DNA from: Intrasporangium calvum DSM 43043
GTDB lineage: Bacteria > Actinomycetota > Actinomycetes > Actinomycetales > Dermatophilaceae
Direction of reading: 5' to 3'
Length of the DNA stretch: 64,000 nucleotides
NCBI RefSeq assembly: GCF_000184685.1
Contig: NC_014830.1
Coordinates: 3,658,001 to 3,722,000 of the forward strand
The notes beneath the pieces were generated by a model, which searched no databases, was not told where the DNA came from, and saw nothing but the letters and a program-made list of their open reading frames with translations. Each line of letters starts with the position of its first letter. Within the stretch, counting starts at the first letter, position 1. Below are positions 27,274 through 35,604 of the stretch, piece after piece. The position numbers and the translations under genes are program-made.

Positions 27274-29016
27274 TCACTTCCTGCCTGGTGTCTGGCTGTC
27301 GCGCCGGGCGTTCCACTCCAGCGCCGTGCCTCCGGTCGAGACGCGGCGGATCTCCAGGCAGCCGTGGTGCGCGGCCGCCCGAGAGCGCAGGTTGACCAGG
27401 CCGCTGCGCGCGTCGGCGGCGTCGAAGCCCACCCCGTCGTCGGTGACGCGCACGCAGATGCCGCCATCTCCGGAAGCAGCGTCGCGGACCTCGACCCGTG
27501 CGACGCCGGCCCGGGCGTGGCGTGCGACGTTGGCCAGCCCTTCACGGACGACGGCGATGACGTCGGCGCGCAGCCGGTCGGGCAGTGGACCCAGCCCCGG
27601 CGAGACGGTCACCTCGGGGACGAAACCCAGGCTCACGGCATACGACTCGGCGATGGCCCGCAGCACGGCGAGGAGGTTCTCGCCGGGGTCCTGCCGGTGC
27701 AGCTCGAAGATCGCCTGACGGATCTGGCGGATGGCCCGGTCGAGGTCGTCGACGGCCTGGCTGAGGCGGACGCGGACGACGGGGTGCTGCGCGAGCGGGA
27801 CGGCCGACTGGAGGGACAGCCCGGTGGCGAAGAGCTGCTGGATGACGTGGTCGTGCATCTCGCGGGCGATGCGCTCCCGCTCCTCGAGCAGGGCGACCCG
27901 ACCGCGGTCCGCGTGCGCCTGCGCGGCCAGGATGGCGACCCCGGCCTGGACGGCGTAGGCGGCCTGGGCGGGCAGGGCGTCCTGCGCGGTCGCCTCGTCG
28001 CTCTCGTCCCACCCCGTGATGAGCAGGCCGTTGCCGCGCGGGCCGGCGCCCAGCGGCACGAGCGCCACGGCCGTCGTCGGCACGAGCCCGAGCACGCGTC
28101 GCGCCTCCTCCGCCGGACGGGCCCGCGGGTCCTCGGCGCCGCCCGGCACGTGGAGGATGGGCTGGCGGGCGGCGAGCAGCTCGTCCCACTCGCCCCCGCG
28201 GAGGAGGGCACCGGAGGGCTCTCCGGCCGGTGGCACGGGCGCTCCGGCGCGGCGGGCGATGGCCCGGATCTCGAGCCGCCCCGCCGCGTCGACGAACGCG
28301 ACCGCGCTCACGACGCCACCGCTCAGCTCACGGACCTGCGTCGCCATGAGCGCGACCGAGGCCTCCTCCGACTCGGACTCGAGGAGGGACTGGACCAGCT
28401 GGCTCGTCGCCGCGGACCACCGCTCCCGCACCTCGCTCTGGGCCAGCAGCCGGGCGTTGTCCAGCGCCGAGCCGGCGGCCCCAGCGAGGGACACGAGCAG
28501 CGACTCGTCCTGGGCCGTGAAGGTCCCACCACCCTCCTTGTCGGCCACGTAGATGTTGCCGAAGATCCGGTCGCGGATCCGGATCGGCGCACCGAGCAGG
28601 CTGCGCATCGGCGGGTGGTGCGCCGGGAAGCCCACTGACCTCGGGTGGAGCGTGAGGTCGTCGATCCGGAGCGGCCTGGGGTCGGTCAGCAGCAGCCCGA
28701 GGACCCCGTGCCCGACCGGAGGCAGGCCGATGCGGGCCACCTCGTCCGGCGTCAGCCCATGCGTGTAGAAGGCGGCGAGATGGCGTGAGTCCGGTCCGAG
28801 CACCCCGAGCGCTCCGTAGCGGGCCCCCACGAGCTCACATGCCCCGGAGACGATCCGGGAGAGGGCTTCGGGGAGATCCAGGTCGGCGCTCAACGGCGTG
28901 ATCGCCTCGACCAGCGCCGCCAGATGGTCGTCGTCGACGGTCGCGGCCCGGTGCGGCTCCCGCACGGTGACACCGGTCCCGGAGGCCGTGCCGCCTCCGC
29001 CGTGGTCACGCTCCAT
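27274..29016 (-). CDS. DosS (DevS)-like GAF sensor histidine kinase
   Basis: A 580-residue soluble histidine kinase with the layout of mycobacterial DosS/DosT: two GAF domains (about residues 45-185 and 205-360), dimerisation/phosphoacceptor helix ERERIAREMHDHVIQQLFATGLSLQ (His near 388) and an HATPase domain with VREGLANVARHARA and VTDDGVGFD. In the first GAF, GFPAHHPPMRSLLGAPIRIRD matches the DosS stretch that holds the haem-ligand histidine (here residues 133-134), which suggests haem-based sensing of O2, NO or redox. ATG 29016. Transcribed with the DosR-like regulator. Haem binding is inferred from motif only. A degenerate CGTATGCC repeat is at 27634. Confidence 0.85.
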   Translation of the reverse strand: MERDHGGGGTASGTGVTVREPHRAATVDDDHLAALVEAITPLSADLDLPEALSRIVSGACELVGARYGALGVLGPDSRHLAAFYTHGLTPDEVARIGLPPVGHGVLGLLLTDPRPLRIDDLTLHPRSVGFPAHHPPMRSLLGAPIRIRDRIFGNIYVADKEGGGTFTAQDESLLVSLAGAAGSALDNARLLAQSEVRERWSAATSQLVQSLLESESEEASVALMATQVRELSGGVVSAVAFVDAAGRLEIRAIARRAGAPVPPAGEPSGALLRGGEWDELLAARQPILHVPGGAEDPRARPAEEARRVLGLVPTTAVALVPLGAGPRGNGLLITGWDESDEATAQDALPAQAAYAVQAGVAILAAQAHADRGRVALLEERERIAREMHDHVIQQLFATGLSLQSAVPLAQHPVVRVRLSQAVDDLDRAIRQIRQAIFELHRQDPGENLLAVLRAIAESYAVSLGFVPEVTVSPGLGPLPDRLRADVIAVVREGLANVARHARAGVARVEVRDAASGDGGICVRVTDDGVGFDAADARSGLVNLRSRAAAHHGCLEIRRVSTGGTALEWNARRDSQTPGRK

Positions 29017-29075
29017 GTCTCGATCGTAGGCAGAACCCGCGGGTTCGGTCGGGTTTGCCGCAGAGCCACGGGAAC

Positions 29076-29089
29076 GGGACCTTCGACCC
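29076..29089. promoter_or_regulatory. Weaker DosR-like box in the divergent dosS/DUF1918 promoter
   Basis: GGGACCTTCGACCC, matching 10-11 of 14 positions of the DosR consensus core. It lies 60 bases upstream of the sensor kinase gene (minus strand) and 76 bases upstream of the DUF1918-DUF1876 gene. Confidence 0.4.
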
Positions 29090-29107
29090 TGCCGGGGTGG
29101 GCACCCC

Positions 29108-29118
29108 GGTGGTGTGCT
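29108..29118 (+). promoter_or_regulatory. Promoter-like element shared by both DUF1918 genes
   Basis: GGTGGTGTGCT, identical to 23352-23362, here 19 bases downstream of the weak DosR-like box, a spacing that fits a box placed near the -35 region. Confidence 0.45.
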
Positions 29119-29164
29119 GAGCGGGTTCGTTGGGGGAGTCTGTTGAGGGTCCAAGGAGGCCACC

Positions 29165-29725
29165 ATGCGCGCACGAGTCGGAGACCGCATCATTCTCGCG
29201 GCCGAGCACATCGACGAGCCCACCCGGGACGGAGAGATCCTCGAGATCCGCGGTGGCGAGGGTGCGCCGCCCTACCTCGTTCGCTGGTCGAACGGGCACA
29301 CCGGCCTGATCTACCCAGGTCCCGGCGCGGTGCTCCGGCTCGGGACGACCGAGGTCCAGGTGGCGCCGCCCCCCGTGACCGTCGCCGCTCCGCCGCCCCG
29401 ACCCGAGGCCGCGGCCCGGACCGCAGCGGCCCCGACGGCGGCGGACCTCCGACCCGGCCACGTCCGGGAGTGGAACGTGCGGGTCTCGATCTTCGAGTCC
29501 GGCGACGAGACGAGCGCCAACGTCGTGCTCATCGCCGACTCCCCGGAGCGGCTGAGCGCGCGGGGCACCGCGCACCGGTCCGCCCATGACCCGGGGGTGC
29601 CCGAGATCGGCGACGAGGTGGCCGTGGCTCGGGCGCTGCGGCACCTGGCCGACCAGCTGATGGAGACCGCCGAGATCGACGTGTCCGACCTCACCGGCGA
29701 GAAGGCCCACATCCGGGCCGTCTGA
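29165..29725 (+). CDS. DUF1918-DUF1876 fusion protein
   Basis: A 186-residue protein. Residues 1-60 are a DUF1918 domain ([14 protein letters not shown]...[21 protein letters not shown]), a Pro/Ala linker follows, and residues 100-186 are a DUF1876 domain: [45 protein letters not shown]. Mycobacterial DUF1876 proteins include Rv1738, a DosR-regulon member with a fold like ribosome hibernation factors, so the location beside DosR/DosS-like genes is meaningful. GGAGG precedes ATG. The last 35 bases overlap the convergent hutI. A stress or dormancy role is inferred. Confidence 0.8.
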   Translation: MRARVGDRIILAAEHIDEPTRDGEILEIRGGEGAPPYLVRWSNGHTGLIYPGPGAVLRLGTTEVQVAPPPVTVAAPPPRPEAAARTAAAPTAADLRPGHVREWNVRVSIFESGDETSANVVLIADSPERLSARGTAHRSAHDPGVPEIGDEVAVARALRHLADQLMETAEIDVSDLTGEKAHIRAV

Positions 29726-30947
29726 CCCCGGGCTCGAGCGCCCGCACGAGCGGGACGCCGGCGCGGTAGGAGAGGTGCAGGTGGCTCGGGCCGTCGACGA
29801 CCGCGAGCTCGGCGGGCTCGCCCACGGCGAGACGACGGTCCAGCCCGAGCGACCTGCCCGACACGGCCGTCGCCGCGTGGAGCGCCTCGGCCGGCGTCAT
29901 GCCCATCTCCCGCACGGCCAGGGCGATGGCGAAGGGGATCGACGACGAGTAGCAGGTCCCGGGGTTGCAGTCCGAGGCGAGGGCGACAGCGACCCCGGCA
30001 TCGATGAGTCGGCGGGCGTCCGGGTAGGGCGACCGGGTCGAGAACTCGACGCCGGGCAGCAGCGTCGCCACGGTGGTGCCGCGGGCCGCGGCGAGCGCGT
30101 CGACGTCGGCGTCGCTGAGGTAGGTGCAGTGGTCGACGCTGGCCGCGCGGAGCTCGCAGGCGAGCTGGACGCCGGGGCCGGGGCCGAGCTGGTTGCCGTG
30201 GACCCGGAGCCCGAGTCCGCGGGCCCGGCCCGCCTCGAGGACCGCGCGGGCCTCGTCGCCGTCGAAGGCGTGCGGAGAGTGCGGCTCGCAGAACACGTCG
30301 ATGTATGCCGCTGGGCTCGCGTCGCGCCCATCGGCGAGGAGGGCGTCGAGCATGGGCCCCGTGACAAGGTCGACGTAGTCGCCCCGGCGGTCGGCGTACT
30401 CGGGCGGCACGACGTGCGCACCGAGGAAGGTCGTGTGGGGGGTGAGCTCGCGGGCGATCCGCAGCGAGCGCAGCTCGTCCTCGACGGTGAGGCCGTAGCC
30501 GCTCTTGATCTCCACCGTCGTCGTGCCCTGCGCCCGCGCCTCGGCGACGCGGGCGGCGACGAGGGTCCGCAGCTCGTCGTCGGTCGCGGCGCGGGTCGCG
30601 GCGACGGACACCGCGATCCCGCCACCGTCGTAGGGCCGTCCCGTCATCCGCGCGGCGAACTCGGCGGAGCGGTCGCCCGCGAAGACGAGGTGCGTGTGGG
30701 AGTCGACGAAGCCGGGGATCAGCGCGCGGCCGCCGAGGTGCCGGCGCTGGTCGGCGTCGGGCGCCTCCGACGCGGGGCCGACCCATTCGATGAGCGGCAG
30801 CCCGGTCCCGTCAGGGCCCGGACCGCCCACGACGAGGGCCGCGTCGCGGATGACTCCCAGGAGACGGTCGCCGGGATCAGTGTGCTGCTCCCCCCAGACG
30901 GGGTCGTTGGTGACGAGCTCGGCGATCCCCGTGAGCAGCAGGCTCAC
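29691..30947 (-). CDS. hutI: Imidazolonepropionase
   Basis: A 418-residue amidohydrolase that opens imidazolone-5-propionate to N-formimino-L-glutamate, third step of histidine breakdown. Metal ligands are visible: [13 protein letters not shown] (HxH), [35 protein letters not shown] and [15 protein letters not shown] with the terminal Asp. GTG 30947 overlaps the hutF stop as GTGA, so translation is coupled. The 3-prime end overlaps the convergent DUF1918-DUF1876 gene by 35 bases. A genomic repeat copy at 30303 lies antisense within the gene. Confidence 0.9.
   Translation of the reverse strand: MSLLLTGIAELVTNDPVWGEQHTDPGDRLLGVIRDAALVVGGPGPDGTGLPLIEWVGPASEAPDADQRRHLGGRALIPGFVDSHTHLVFAGDRSAEFAARMTGRPYDGGGIAVSVAATRAATDDELRTLVAARVAEARAQGTTTVEIKSGYGLTVEDELRSLRIARELTPHTTFLGAHVVPPEYADRRGDYVDLVTGPMLDALLADGRDASPAAYIDVFCEPHSPHAFDGDEARAVLEAGRARGLGLRVHGNQLGPGPGVQLACELRAASVDHCTYLSDADVDALAAARGTTVATLLPGVEFSTRSPYPDARRLIDAGVAVALASDCNPGTCYSSSIPFAIALAVREMGMTPAEALHAATAVSGRSLGLDRRLAVGEPAELAVVDGPSHLHLSYRAGVPLVRALEPGVRRPGCGPSRR
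30303..30312 (+). repeat. GTATGCCGCT repeat inside hutI, antisense
   Basis: Core lacking only the first C, followed by GGGCTCGCG. In the hutI frame it codes Pro-Ala-Ala-Tyr, a different frame from the sense copies. Confidence 0.75.
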
Positions 30948-32281
30948 GAGCCGACCGCCGCGGTGACGACCCGCTCGATCGACGAACCGAGGAGGCGCCC
31001 GACGTCACCGAGCCGGTGCTGGCCGTCGCGGACGACGATGTCGCCGCCGACGACGACGGTGGAGACGTCCGAGGCGACGCAGGAGTAGATGATCTGCTCG
31101 GGTGCGGAGCCCGCCGTGTTGACCGTGTCGGTCCGGACCGTCACGAAGTCAGCCAGAGCCCCCTTGGACAGGTGCCCGCCGTCGGACCAGCCGAGGGCCC
31201 GGTAACCGTTGAACGAGGCGGACTGGAGCAGCTCGCTCGGCGTGAAGCGGTCCCGCTCGTTGGTGATGAGCCGCTCGTGCATCTCGAGGCCGCGCAGCTC
31301 CTCGTAGGGGTCGATGATGACGTGCTGGTCGGTGCCGAGCGAGAGCGGGGCGCCGGCGTCGTGCAGCGCGCGGGCCGGCCCGATGCCGTCGGCGAGGTCG
31401 CGCTCCGTCGTCGGACAGAAGCAGGCCCCGGTCCCGGTGGCACCGAGCAGCTCGATGTCCCGGTCCGTCAGGTGCGTCGCGTGGATGCTCGTCACGTGGT
31501 GGCCGAGGGCGCCGGCGTCGTCGAGCAGCTCCGTCGGGGTGCAGCCGTAGAACATCTGGCAGGCCATGTTCTCGCCGGGCTGCTCGGAGAGGTGCACGTG
31601 CAACGGCATCCCGCCCGCGGCCTCGACGACCCTCGGGAGGTCCTCCTTGCGCACCGCGCGGATGGAGTGGATGGCGGCGCCGAGGCGGGCCCGGTCGGTC
31701 TCGGTCCGGCGGGCCAGCATGCGCTCGGCCCAGGCGTCGACCGAGCCGTCGCTGAAGCGCAGCTGCCCGGGGTGCAGCTCGACGTGGCCCCCGCCGTTGA
31801 GACCACCCTCGAGGTAGCAGGTGTCGAGCAGGGTGAGCCGGATGCCGGCCTCGTCAGCGGCCTGCCGGACCGCGAGGCTCATCGCGTTGGGGTCGCCGAA
31901 CTTCTTGCCGCCGGGCCGGTGGTGCACGTAGTGGAACTCGCCGACAAGCGTGAAGCCGGCCAGGACCATCTCGGCGAAGACCGCGCGCGCGAGCGCGAGA
32001 TAGGTGTCCGGGTTGAGCTGCGCGGCCACCTGGTACATCTGCTCGCGCCAGTTCCAGAAGTTGCCGCCCCCGCCGTTGACCCGGCCCCGGAGGGCTCGGT
32101 GGAAGGCGTGGCTGTGCGTGTTGGCCATCCCGGGGAGGGTGACCCCCTCGAGGATGACGTCCCGCTCCTCGGGGTCGGTGTCGACGTGCACCTCGCGGAG
32201 CAGGCCGGCGGTGACGACCAGCCGCACCCGTTTCGCGAAACCGCCGGTCAACCATGCGCTCTCGCACCAGAACGACGTCAT
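30944..32281 (-). CDS. hutF: Formimidoylglutamate deiminase
   Basis: A 445-residue amidohydrolase that converts N-formimino-L-glutamate to N-formyl-L-glutamate plus ammonia. Signatures are [17 protein letters not shown] (metal HxH), [43 protein letters not shown], and [23 protein letters not shown] 32281, 12 bases after the M20 amidohydrolase stop. Its presence means histidine goes through the formylglutamate route, which then needs a deformylase; none of the classical HutG type is in the window. Confidence 0.9.
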   Translation of the reverse strand: MTSFWCESAWLTGGFAKRVRLVVTAGLLREVHVDTDPEERDVILEGVTLPGMANTHSHAFHRALRGRVNGGGGNFWNWREQMYQVAAQLNPDTYLALARAVFAEMVLAGFTLVGEFHYVHHRPGGKKFGDPNAMSLAVRQAADEAGIRLTLLDTCYLEGGLNGGGHVELHPGQLRFSDGSVDAWAERMLARRTETDRARLGAAIHSIRAVRKEDLPRVVEAAGGMPLHVHLSEQPGENMACQMFYGCTPTELLDDAGALGHHVTSIHATHLTDRDIELLGATGTGACFCPTTERDLADGIGPARALHDAGAPLSLGTDQHVIIDPYEELRGLEMHERLITNERDRFTPSELLQSASFNGYRALGWSDGGHLSKGALADFVTVRTDTVNTAGSAPEQIIYSCVASDVSTVVVGGDIVVRDGQHRLGDVGRLLGSSIERVVTAAVGS

Positions 32282-32293
32282 CTGTAGAGGTCC

Positions 32294-33526
32294 TTAGTCT
32301 GCATCTCGGGTGCACAGGTCGGTCACGACGGCGGTGAGGGCCGCGACCCCATCGTGGCAGTCGGCGAGCTCCGCGTGCTCGACGGGGGAGTGCGAGATTC
32401 CGGTCGGGTTGCGGACGAACAGCATCGCCGTGGGGATCCCATGGGTGGCGAGGATGCCCGCATCGTGCCCCGCCCCCGTTCCGAGGTGGGGTGCATCAGG
32501 GAGTATGCCGCTGAGCCGGCTCACGAGGCCAGCATCGAACCGGGTCGGCGGGGTCCACGACTCCTCGCGGTGGATGGCGTCGAACCGCTCCGCAGTGCCG
32601 AGGATGCCCGCCACGGTGGCGCGGACGGCCGCCTCGTCGACGCCCCGCGCGTCCAGCCACGCCGTCACGTGGCTCGGGACGGCGTTGACGCCGCCCGGCT
32701 CGACCACGACCTTGCCGACGGTGGCGACGCAACCGAGCTCAGCGGCATACGACCTCGTGTCCTGGACGACGGCGGCGAACCCGAGCATGGCGTCGCGGCG
32801 GTCGACGAGTCGCGTCGTGCCGGCGTGGTTGGCCTCGCCCGGGAGGTCGATCCGCCACCGTCCGTGCGGCCAGATGTCGGTGCCGATGGCGACGGCCCGG
32901 CGGCGGTCGGTGAGGTCCTCGGTCCCGTCGGGAGCGAGGGCGAGCGCCTTGCCCTGCTCGACGTGGAGCTCGACGAAGGCCGCGACGCGACGGAGCGCCT
33001 CGGGGTCGGGGCCCATCGTGCTCGGGTCGCGACCGGCCGCCGTCCAGGCCTCCGCCATCGTCACGCCGTCGGCGTCGGTCAGGCCGCGAGCACGCTCGGC
33101 GGTGAGCTGGCCGGTGATGATCCGCGAGCCCGCGCAGGCGACCCCGAAGCGGGCGCCCTCCTCGTCGACGAAGCTGACGACGCCGAGCGGGAGGTCCGGG
33201 GTGCGGCCGGCGGCGCGGAGGGCGTCGACGGTCGCGAGGGCGCTGACGACCCCGAGCGGCCCGTCGAACGCGCCCCCGTCGGGAACCGAGTCGAGGTGCG
33301 AGCCGAAGACGATGCCGGGGCGCTCGTCCGGGTCGCCCCACCAGGCCCACTGGTTGCCGGCGCGGTCCTCGGTGAGGTCCAGTCCGCGCGCCGCGCACTC
33401 CCCCGCGAACCACTCGCGCAGGTCGCGGTCGGTGCGCGTCCACGCGAACCGGCGATAACCACCGGTCTGCGGGTCGCGTCCGACCGGCTCGAGCTCGGAC
33501 CACATGCGGGTGAAGTCGCTCGCCAT
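32294..33526 (-). CDS. M20-family amidohydrolase (allantoate amidohydrolase-like), candidate N-formylglutamate deformylase
   Basis: A 410-residue binuclear metallohydrolase of the M20/allantoate amidohydrolase/beta-ureidopropionase group. Visible metal ligands: GSHLDSVPDGGAFDGPLGV, SFVDEEGARFGVACAGS, AFVELHVEQGKAL, and GAGHDAGILA near the end with ISHSPVEHAEL. It is the first gene of an operon with hutF and hutI and is preceded by the IclR-type palindrome. Since hutF makes N-formylglutamate and no HutG is visible, this enzyme may remove the formyl group. That is inference; a ureido substrate remains possible. ATG 33526. Repeat copies at 32503 and 32741 lie inside. Confidence 0.75.
   Translation of the reverse strand: MASDFTRMWSELEPVGRDPQTGGYRRFAWTRTDRDLREWFAGECAARGLDLTEDRAGNQWAWWGDPDERPGIVFGSHLDSVPDGGAFDGPLGVVSALATVDALRAAGRTPDLPLGVVSFVDEEGARFGVACAGSRIITGQLTAERARGLTDADGVTMAEAWTAAGRDPSTMGPDPEALRRVAAFVELHVEQGKALALAPDGTEDLTDRRRAVAIGTDIWPHGRWRIDLPGEANHAGTTRLVDRRDAMLGFAAVVQDTRSYAAELGCVATVGKVVVEPGGVNAVPSHVTAWLDARGVDEAAVRATVAGILGTAERFDAIHREESWTPPTRFDAGLVSRLSGILPDAPHLGTGAGHDAGILATHGIPTAMLFVRNPTGISHSPVEHAELADCHDGVAALTAVVTDLCTRDAD
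32503..32512 (+). repeat. GTATGCCGCT repeat inside M20 amidohydrolase gene, antisense
   Basis: Core lacking the first C, followed by GAGCCGGCT; codes Leu-Ser-Gly-Ile in the gene's frame. Confidence 0.7.
32741..32751 (-). repeat. CGTATGCCGCT repeat inside M20 amidohydrolase gene, sense
   Basis: Exact core with GAGCTCGGTT extension; codes Ser-Tyr-Ala-Ala, only 230 bases from the antisense copy in the same gene. Confidence 0.8.
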
Positions 33527-33578
33527 GGTCACATTCCACACCGCCGCACGAGGCGGTGGCTCATCGACCGGTCCGAAC

Positions 33579-33596
33579 CGTCTCAGATCCGAGACG
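33579..33596. promoter_or_regulatory. Palindrome, candidate IclR (Hut regulator) operator
   Basis: CGTCTCAGATCCGAGACG, an 18-bp palindrome with one mismatched pair. It lies between the divergent M20-hutF-hutI operon and the MFS gene, and is the same motif as 39052-39073 in the iclR/hutH promoter. Confidence 0.65.
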
Positions 33597-33669
33597 AACC
33601 GCCGGTGCTGCGCGTCTCACGTGGCGCCGCCGGCGTGCCGCGCGGCTTCGCTTGGCGCAGAGTGGTGCC

Positions 33670-34902
33670 ATGACGTCGACGCCCGACCCCGGGAGCCACG
33701 GCTACCGCACCCGGGACCCGGAGTACCGGCGCATCTCCGTCGCGCTCTTCGCCGCGGGCATCGCGACGTTCGCACTGCTGTACAGCACGCAGACCCTGCT
33801 CCCGGAGCTCATGGACGCGTTCGGCGTCACAGCGGCCGAGAGCACCCTGTCCCTCTCGCTCACGACGATCGGCCTCGGCACCGCCCTCCTCCTCGCCGGC
33901 CCGCTCTCCGAGGTGGTGGGTCGGACCCCTCTCATCCACGCCTCGCTCGCCGCCTCGAGCATCATCGGCCTGGTGTGCGCGCTCGCCCCCGGCTGGCACG
34001 CGCTGCTCCTGCTGCGCCTGCTCCAGGGCGCCGCGCTCGCGGGGCTCCCCGCGGTCGCGACGGCCTACCTGCGGGAGGAGCTGCACCGAGGCGTGCAGGC
34101 TCGAGCCGCCGGCTTGTACATCGGCGGCACCGCCCTCGGCGGGATGATCGGGCGCGTCCTCTCTGGGTTCGTCGGGGAGCACGCAGGCTGGCGCTGGTCC
34201 CTCGCGGCGATCGGCGCACTCGGCCTCGCGTGCGCGCTGGCCGTGCGACTCCTGCTCCCACCCTCCCGTGCCTTCACCCCGGCGCCGGCGCGGCTGGGCC
34301 ACCTGCTCGGGCTCATGCGCGGCGCCCTGACGGACCGGGCCCTCGTGGGGCTCTACGCGATCGGGGCCAGCGCGATGGGTGTCTTCGTCGCGGTGTTCAA
34401 CGGGGCCGGGTTCCGACTCAGCTCGGCTCCGTTCCACCTCGGCCTCGGCGCGATCGGCCTGGTGTTCCTCGTGTACCCGGTCGGCACGGTGAGCTCGACC
34501 GTCGCCGGACGCTTCGCCGACCGGTATCCCCGTCGTTCCGTCCTCGCCGTCGCGTCCGTCGTCTTCGCTGCGGGGCTGCTGCTGACGATCCCCGACAGCC
34601 TGCCGGTCATCATCGCCGGGCTGGCCGTGATGACCGGTGGGTTCTTCGCAGTGCACGGCATCGCCAGCGGGTGGGTGCCCGCTCGGGCGTATGCCGCAGG
34701 GCTGGCTCCCGGACCCGCGGCGTCGCTCTACCTGTTCGCCTACTACCTCGGCTCGTCGGTCGTCGGCAGTCTCTCGGGGGTGGCCTGGTCCGCAGGCGCC
34801 TGGCCCGGCGTCATGGTGCTCACCGTGAGCCTGGTCGCCGTCGTGGGGGCGCTGTCCCAGTACCTGCGACGGGTCCCGCCGCTGGACGGGCGCCGACGCT
34901 GA
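33670..34902 (+). CDS. MFS transporter
   Basis: A 410-residue, 12-helix major facilitator transporter of the YnfM-like arabinose-efflux type. Visible: FALLYSTQTLLPELMDAFGVTAAESTLSLSLTTIG, the A-motif-like GPLSEVVGRTPLI, LLLLRLLQGAALAGLPAVATAYLREE, and GTVSSTVAGRFADRYPRRSV between the halves. The gene is divergent from the M20-hutF-hutI operon across a shared palindrome, so it may be co-regulated with histidine use, as a histidine or urocanate permease or an exporter; substrate is unknown. ATG 33670. Helix 10-11 region contains the repeat-encoded YAAGLAPG. Confidence 0.75.
   Translation: MTSTPDPGSHGYRTRDPEYRRISVALFAAGIATFALLYSTQTLLPELMDAFGVTAAESTLSLSLTTIGLGTALLLAGPLSEVVGRTPLIHASLAASSIIGLVCALAPGWHALLLLRLLQGAALAGLPAVATAYLREELHRGVQARAAGLYIGGTALGGMIGRVLSGFVGEHAGWRWSLAAIGALGLACALAVRLLLPPSRAFTPAPARLGHLLGLMRGALTDRALVGLYAIGASAMGVFVAVFNGAGFRLSSAPFHLGLGAIGLVFLVYPVGTVSSTVAGRFADRYPRRSVLAVASVVFAAGLLLTIPDSLPVIIAGLAVMTGGFFAVHGIASGWVPARAYAAGLAPGPAASLYLFAYYLGSSVVGSLSGVAWSAGAWPGVMVLTVSLVAVVGALSQYLRRVPPLDGRRR
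34688..34711 (+). repeat. CGTATGCCGCW repeat with full-length extension inside MFS gene
   Basis: CGTATGCCGCA followed by GGGCTGGCTCCCG. The core has one change but the 13-base extension is identical to the intergenic copies at 37311 and 39892. Confidence 0.75.
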
Positions 34903-34937
34903 GGGTCGCCGCCGGCCCGGCCCTAGAGTGGGGTGGC

Positions 34938-35429
34938 ATGACGACCGAGCACGAGGCGAGCACCCCCGCGATCGAGGCCGCCCGGGCTGCCGGGATCACG
35001 CACACGGTCACGCGACACGGACGGGTCCGCTCGCTCGAGGAGGCCGCCGCCGCCCGCGGGATCGAGCCGCGCGACCTGATCAAGACCCTGGTCGTGCGGG
35101 TGTCGGAGGGCGAGCACGTCTTCGTCCTGATGCCCGGCGACCGGACGTTCTCCTGGGCCAAGGTGCGCGCGCTGCTCGGCACGAACCGGATCTCGATGCC
35201 GGACGCCGAGGAGGCCCGGGAGGTGACCGGGTACGAGCGCGGGACGATCACGCCGTTCGGCTCGCGGTCGCGGCTGCCGGTCATCGCCGACACGCACCTG
35301 TGCGGACGGACGATCTCCATCGGCGGCGGCGCGCACGGCGTCGGCCTGACCGTGGCCGGCGACGACGTCATCCGCGAGTTCGACGCCCGGGTCGCCGACA
35401 TCTCCGACGCCGAGACCCTCCCCCGCTGA
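34938..35429 (+). CDS. YbaK/EbsC family aminoacyl-tRNA deacylase-like protein
   Basis: A 163-residue single-domain YbaK/EbsC protein. Members hydrolyse misacylated tRNAs such as Cys-tRNA(Pro). The family pattern is seen in SLEEAAAARGIEPRDLIKTLVVRV (with the conserved Lys in IKTLVV), EHVFVLMPGDRTFSWAKVRALLG, TGYERGTITPFG and HLCGRTISIGGGAHGVGL. It sits inside the hut region, 35 bases after the MFS gene in the same direction, yet no histidine-related role is expected. Its stop codon overlaps the start of a GATCGAAAGAGC repeat. Confidence 0.8.
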   Translation: MTTEHEASTPAIEAARAAGITHTVTRHGRVRSLEEAAAARGIEPRDLIKTLVVRVSEGEHVFVLMPGDRTFSWAKVRALLGTNRISMPDAEEAREVTGYERGTITPFGSRSRLPVIADTHLCGRTISIGGGAHGVGLTVAGDDVIREFDARVADISDAETLPR

Positions 35430-35448
35430 TCGAAAGAGCACTTCGTCC
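35428..35448 (+). repeat. GATCGAAAGAGCASTTCGTC repeat after YbaK gene
   Basis: One-base variant (CACTTC for CAGTTC) of the unit at 4553; its first bases are part of the YbaK stop codon. Confidence 0.75.
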
Positions 35449-35460
35449 CGCCGCGATCCC

Positions 35461-35600
35461 GCACCGCAACCCCGCCGCGGCTGAGTTGTTGCGCCGGATC
35501 ACGCCGATCCCGCACCGCAACCCCGCCGCGGCTGAGTTGTTGCGCCGGATCACGCCGCCCCCGCACCGCAACCCCGCCGCGGCTGAGTTGTTGCGGCGCC
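35461..35600. repeat. Three tandem copies of a 51-bp unit, each hairpin-forming
   Basis: Units start at 35461, 35512 and 35563; the third is cut at its end. Each holds CGCAAC...GTTGTTGCG, able to form a hairpin, with GCCGCGGC at its centre. The array fills the gap between the convergent YbaK and hutU stop codons and probably serves as a reinforced terminator. Copies 1 and 2 differ by only a few bases. Confidence 0.9.
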
Positions 35601-35604
35601 GATG

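Noticed and set aside
35461-35600. CRISPR or attachment site
   Set aside because: No unique spacers, no nearby integrase or cas gene; tandem copies of one hairpin unit.
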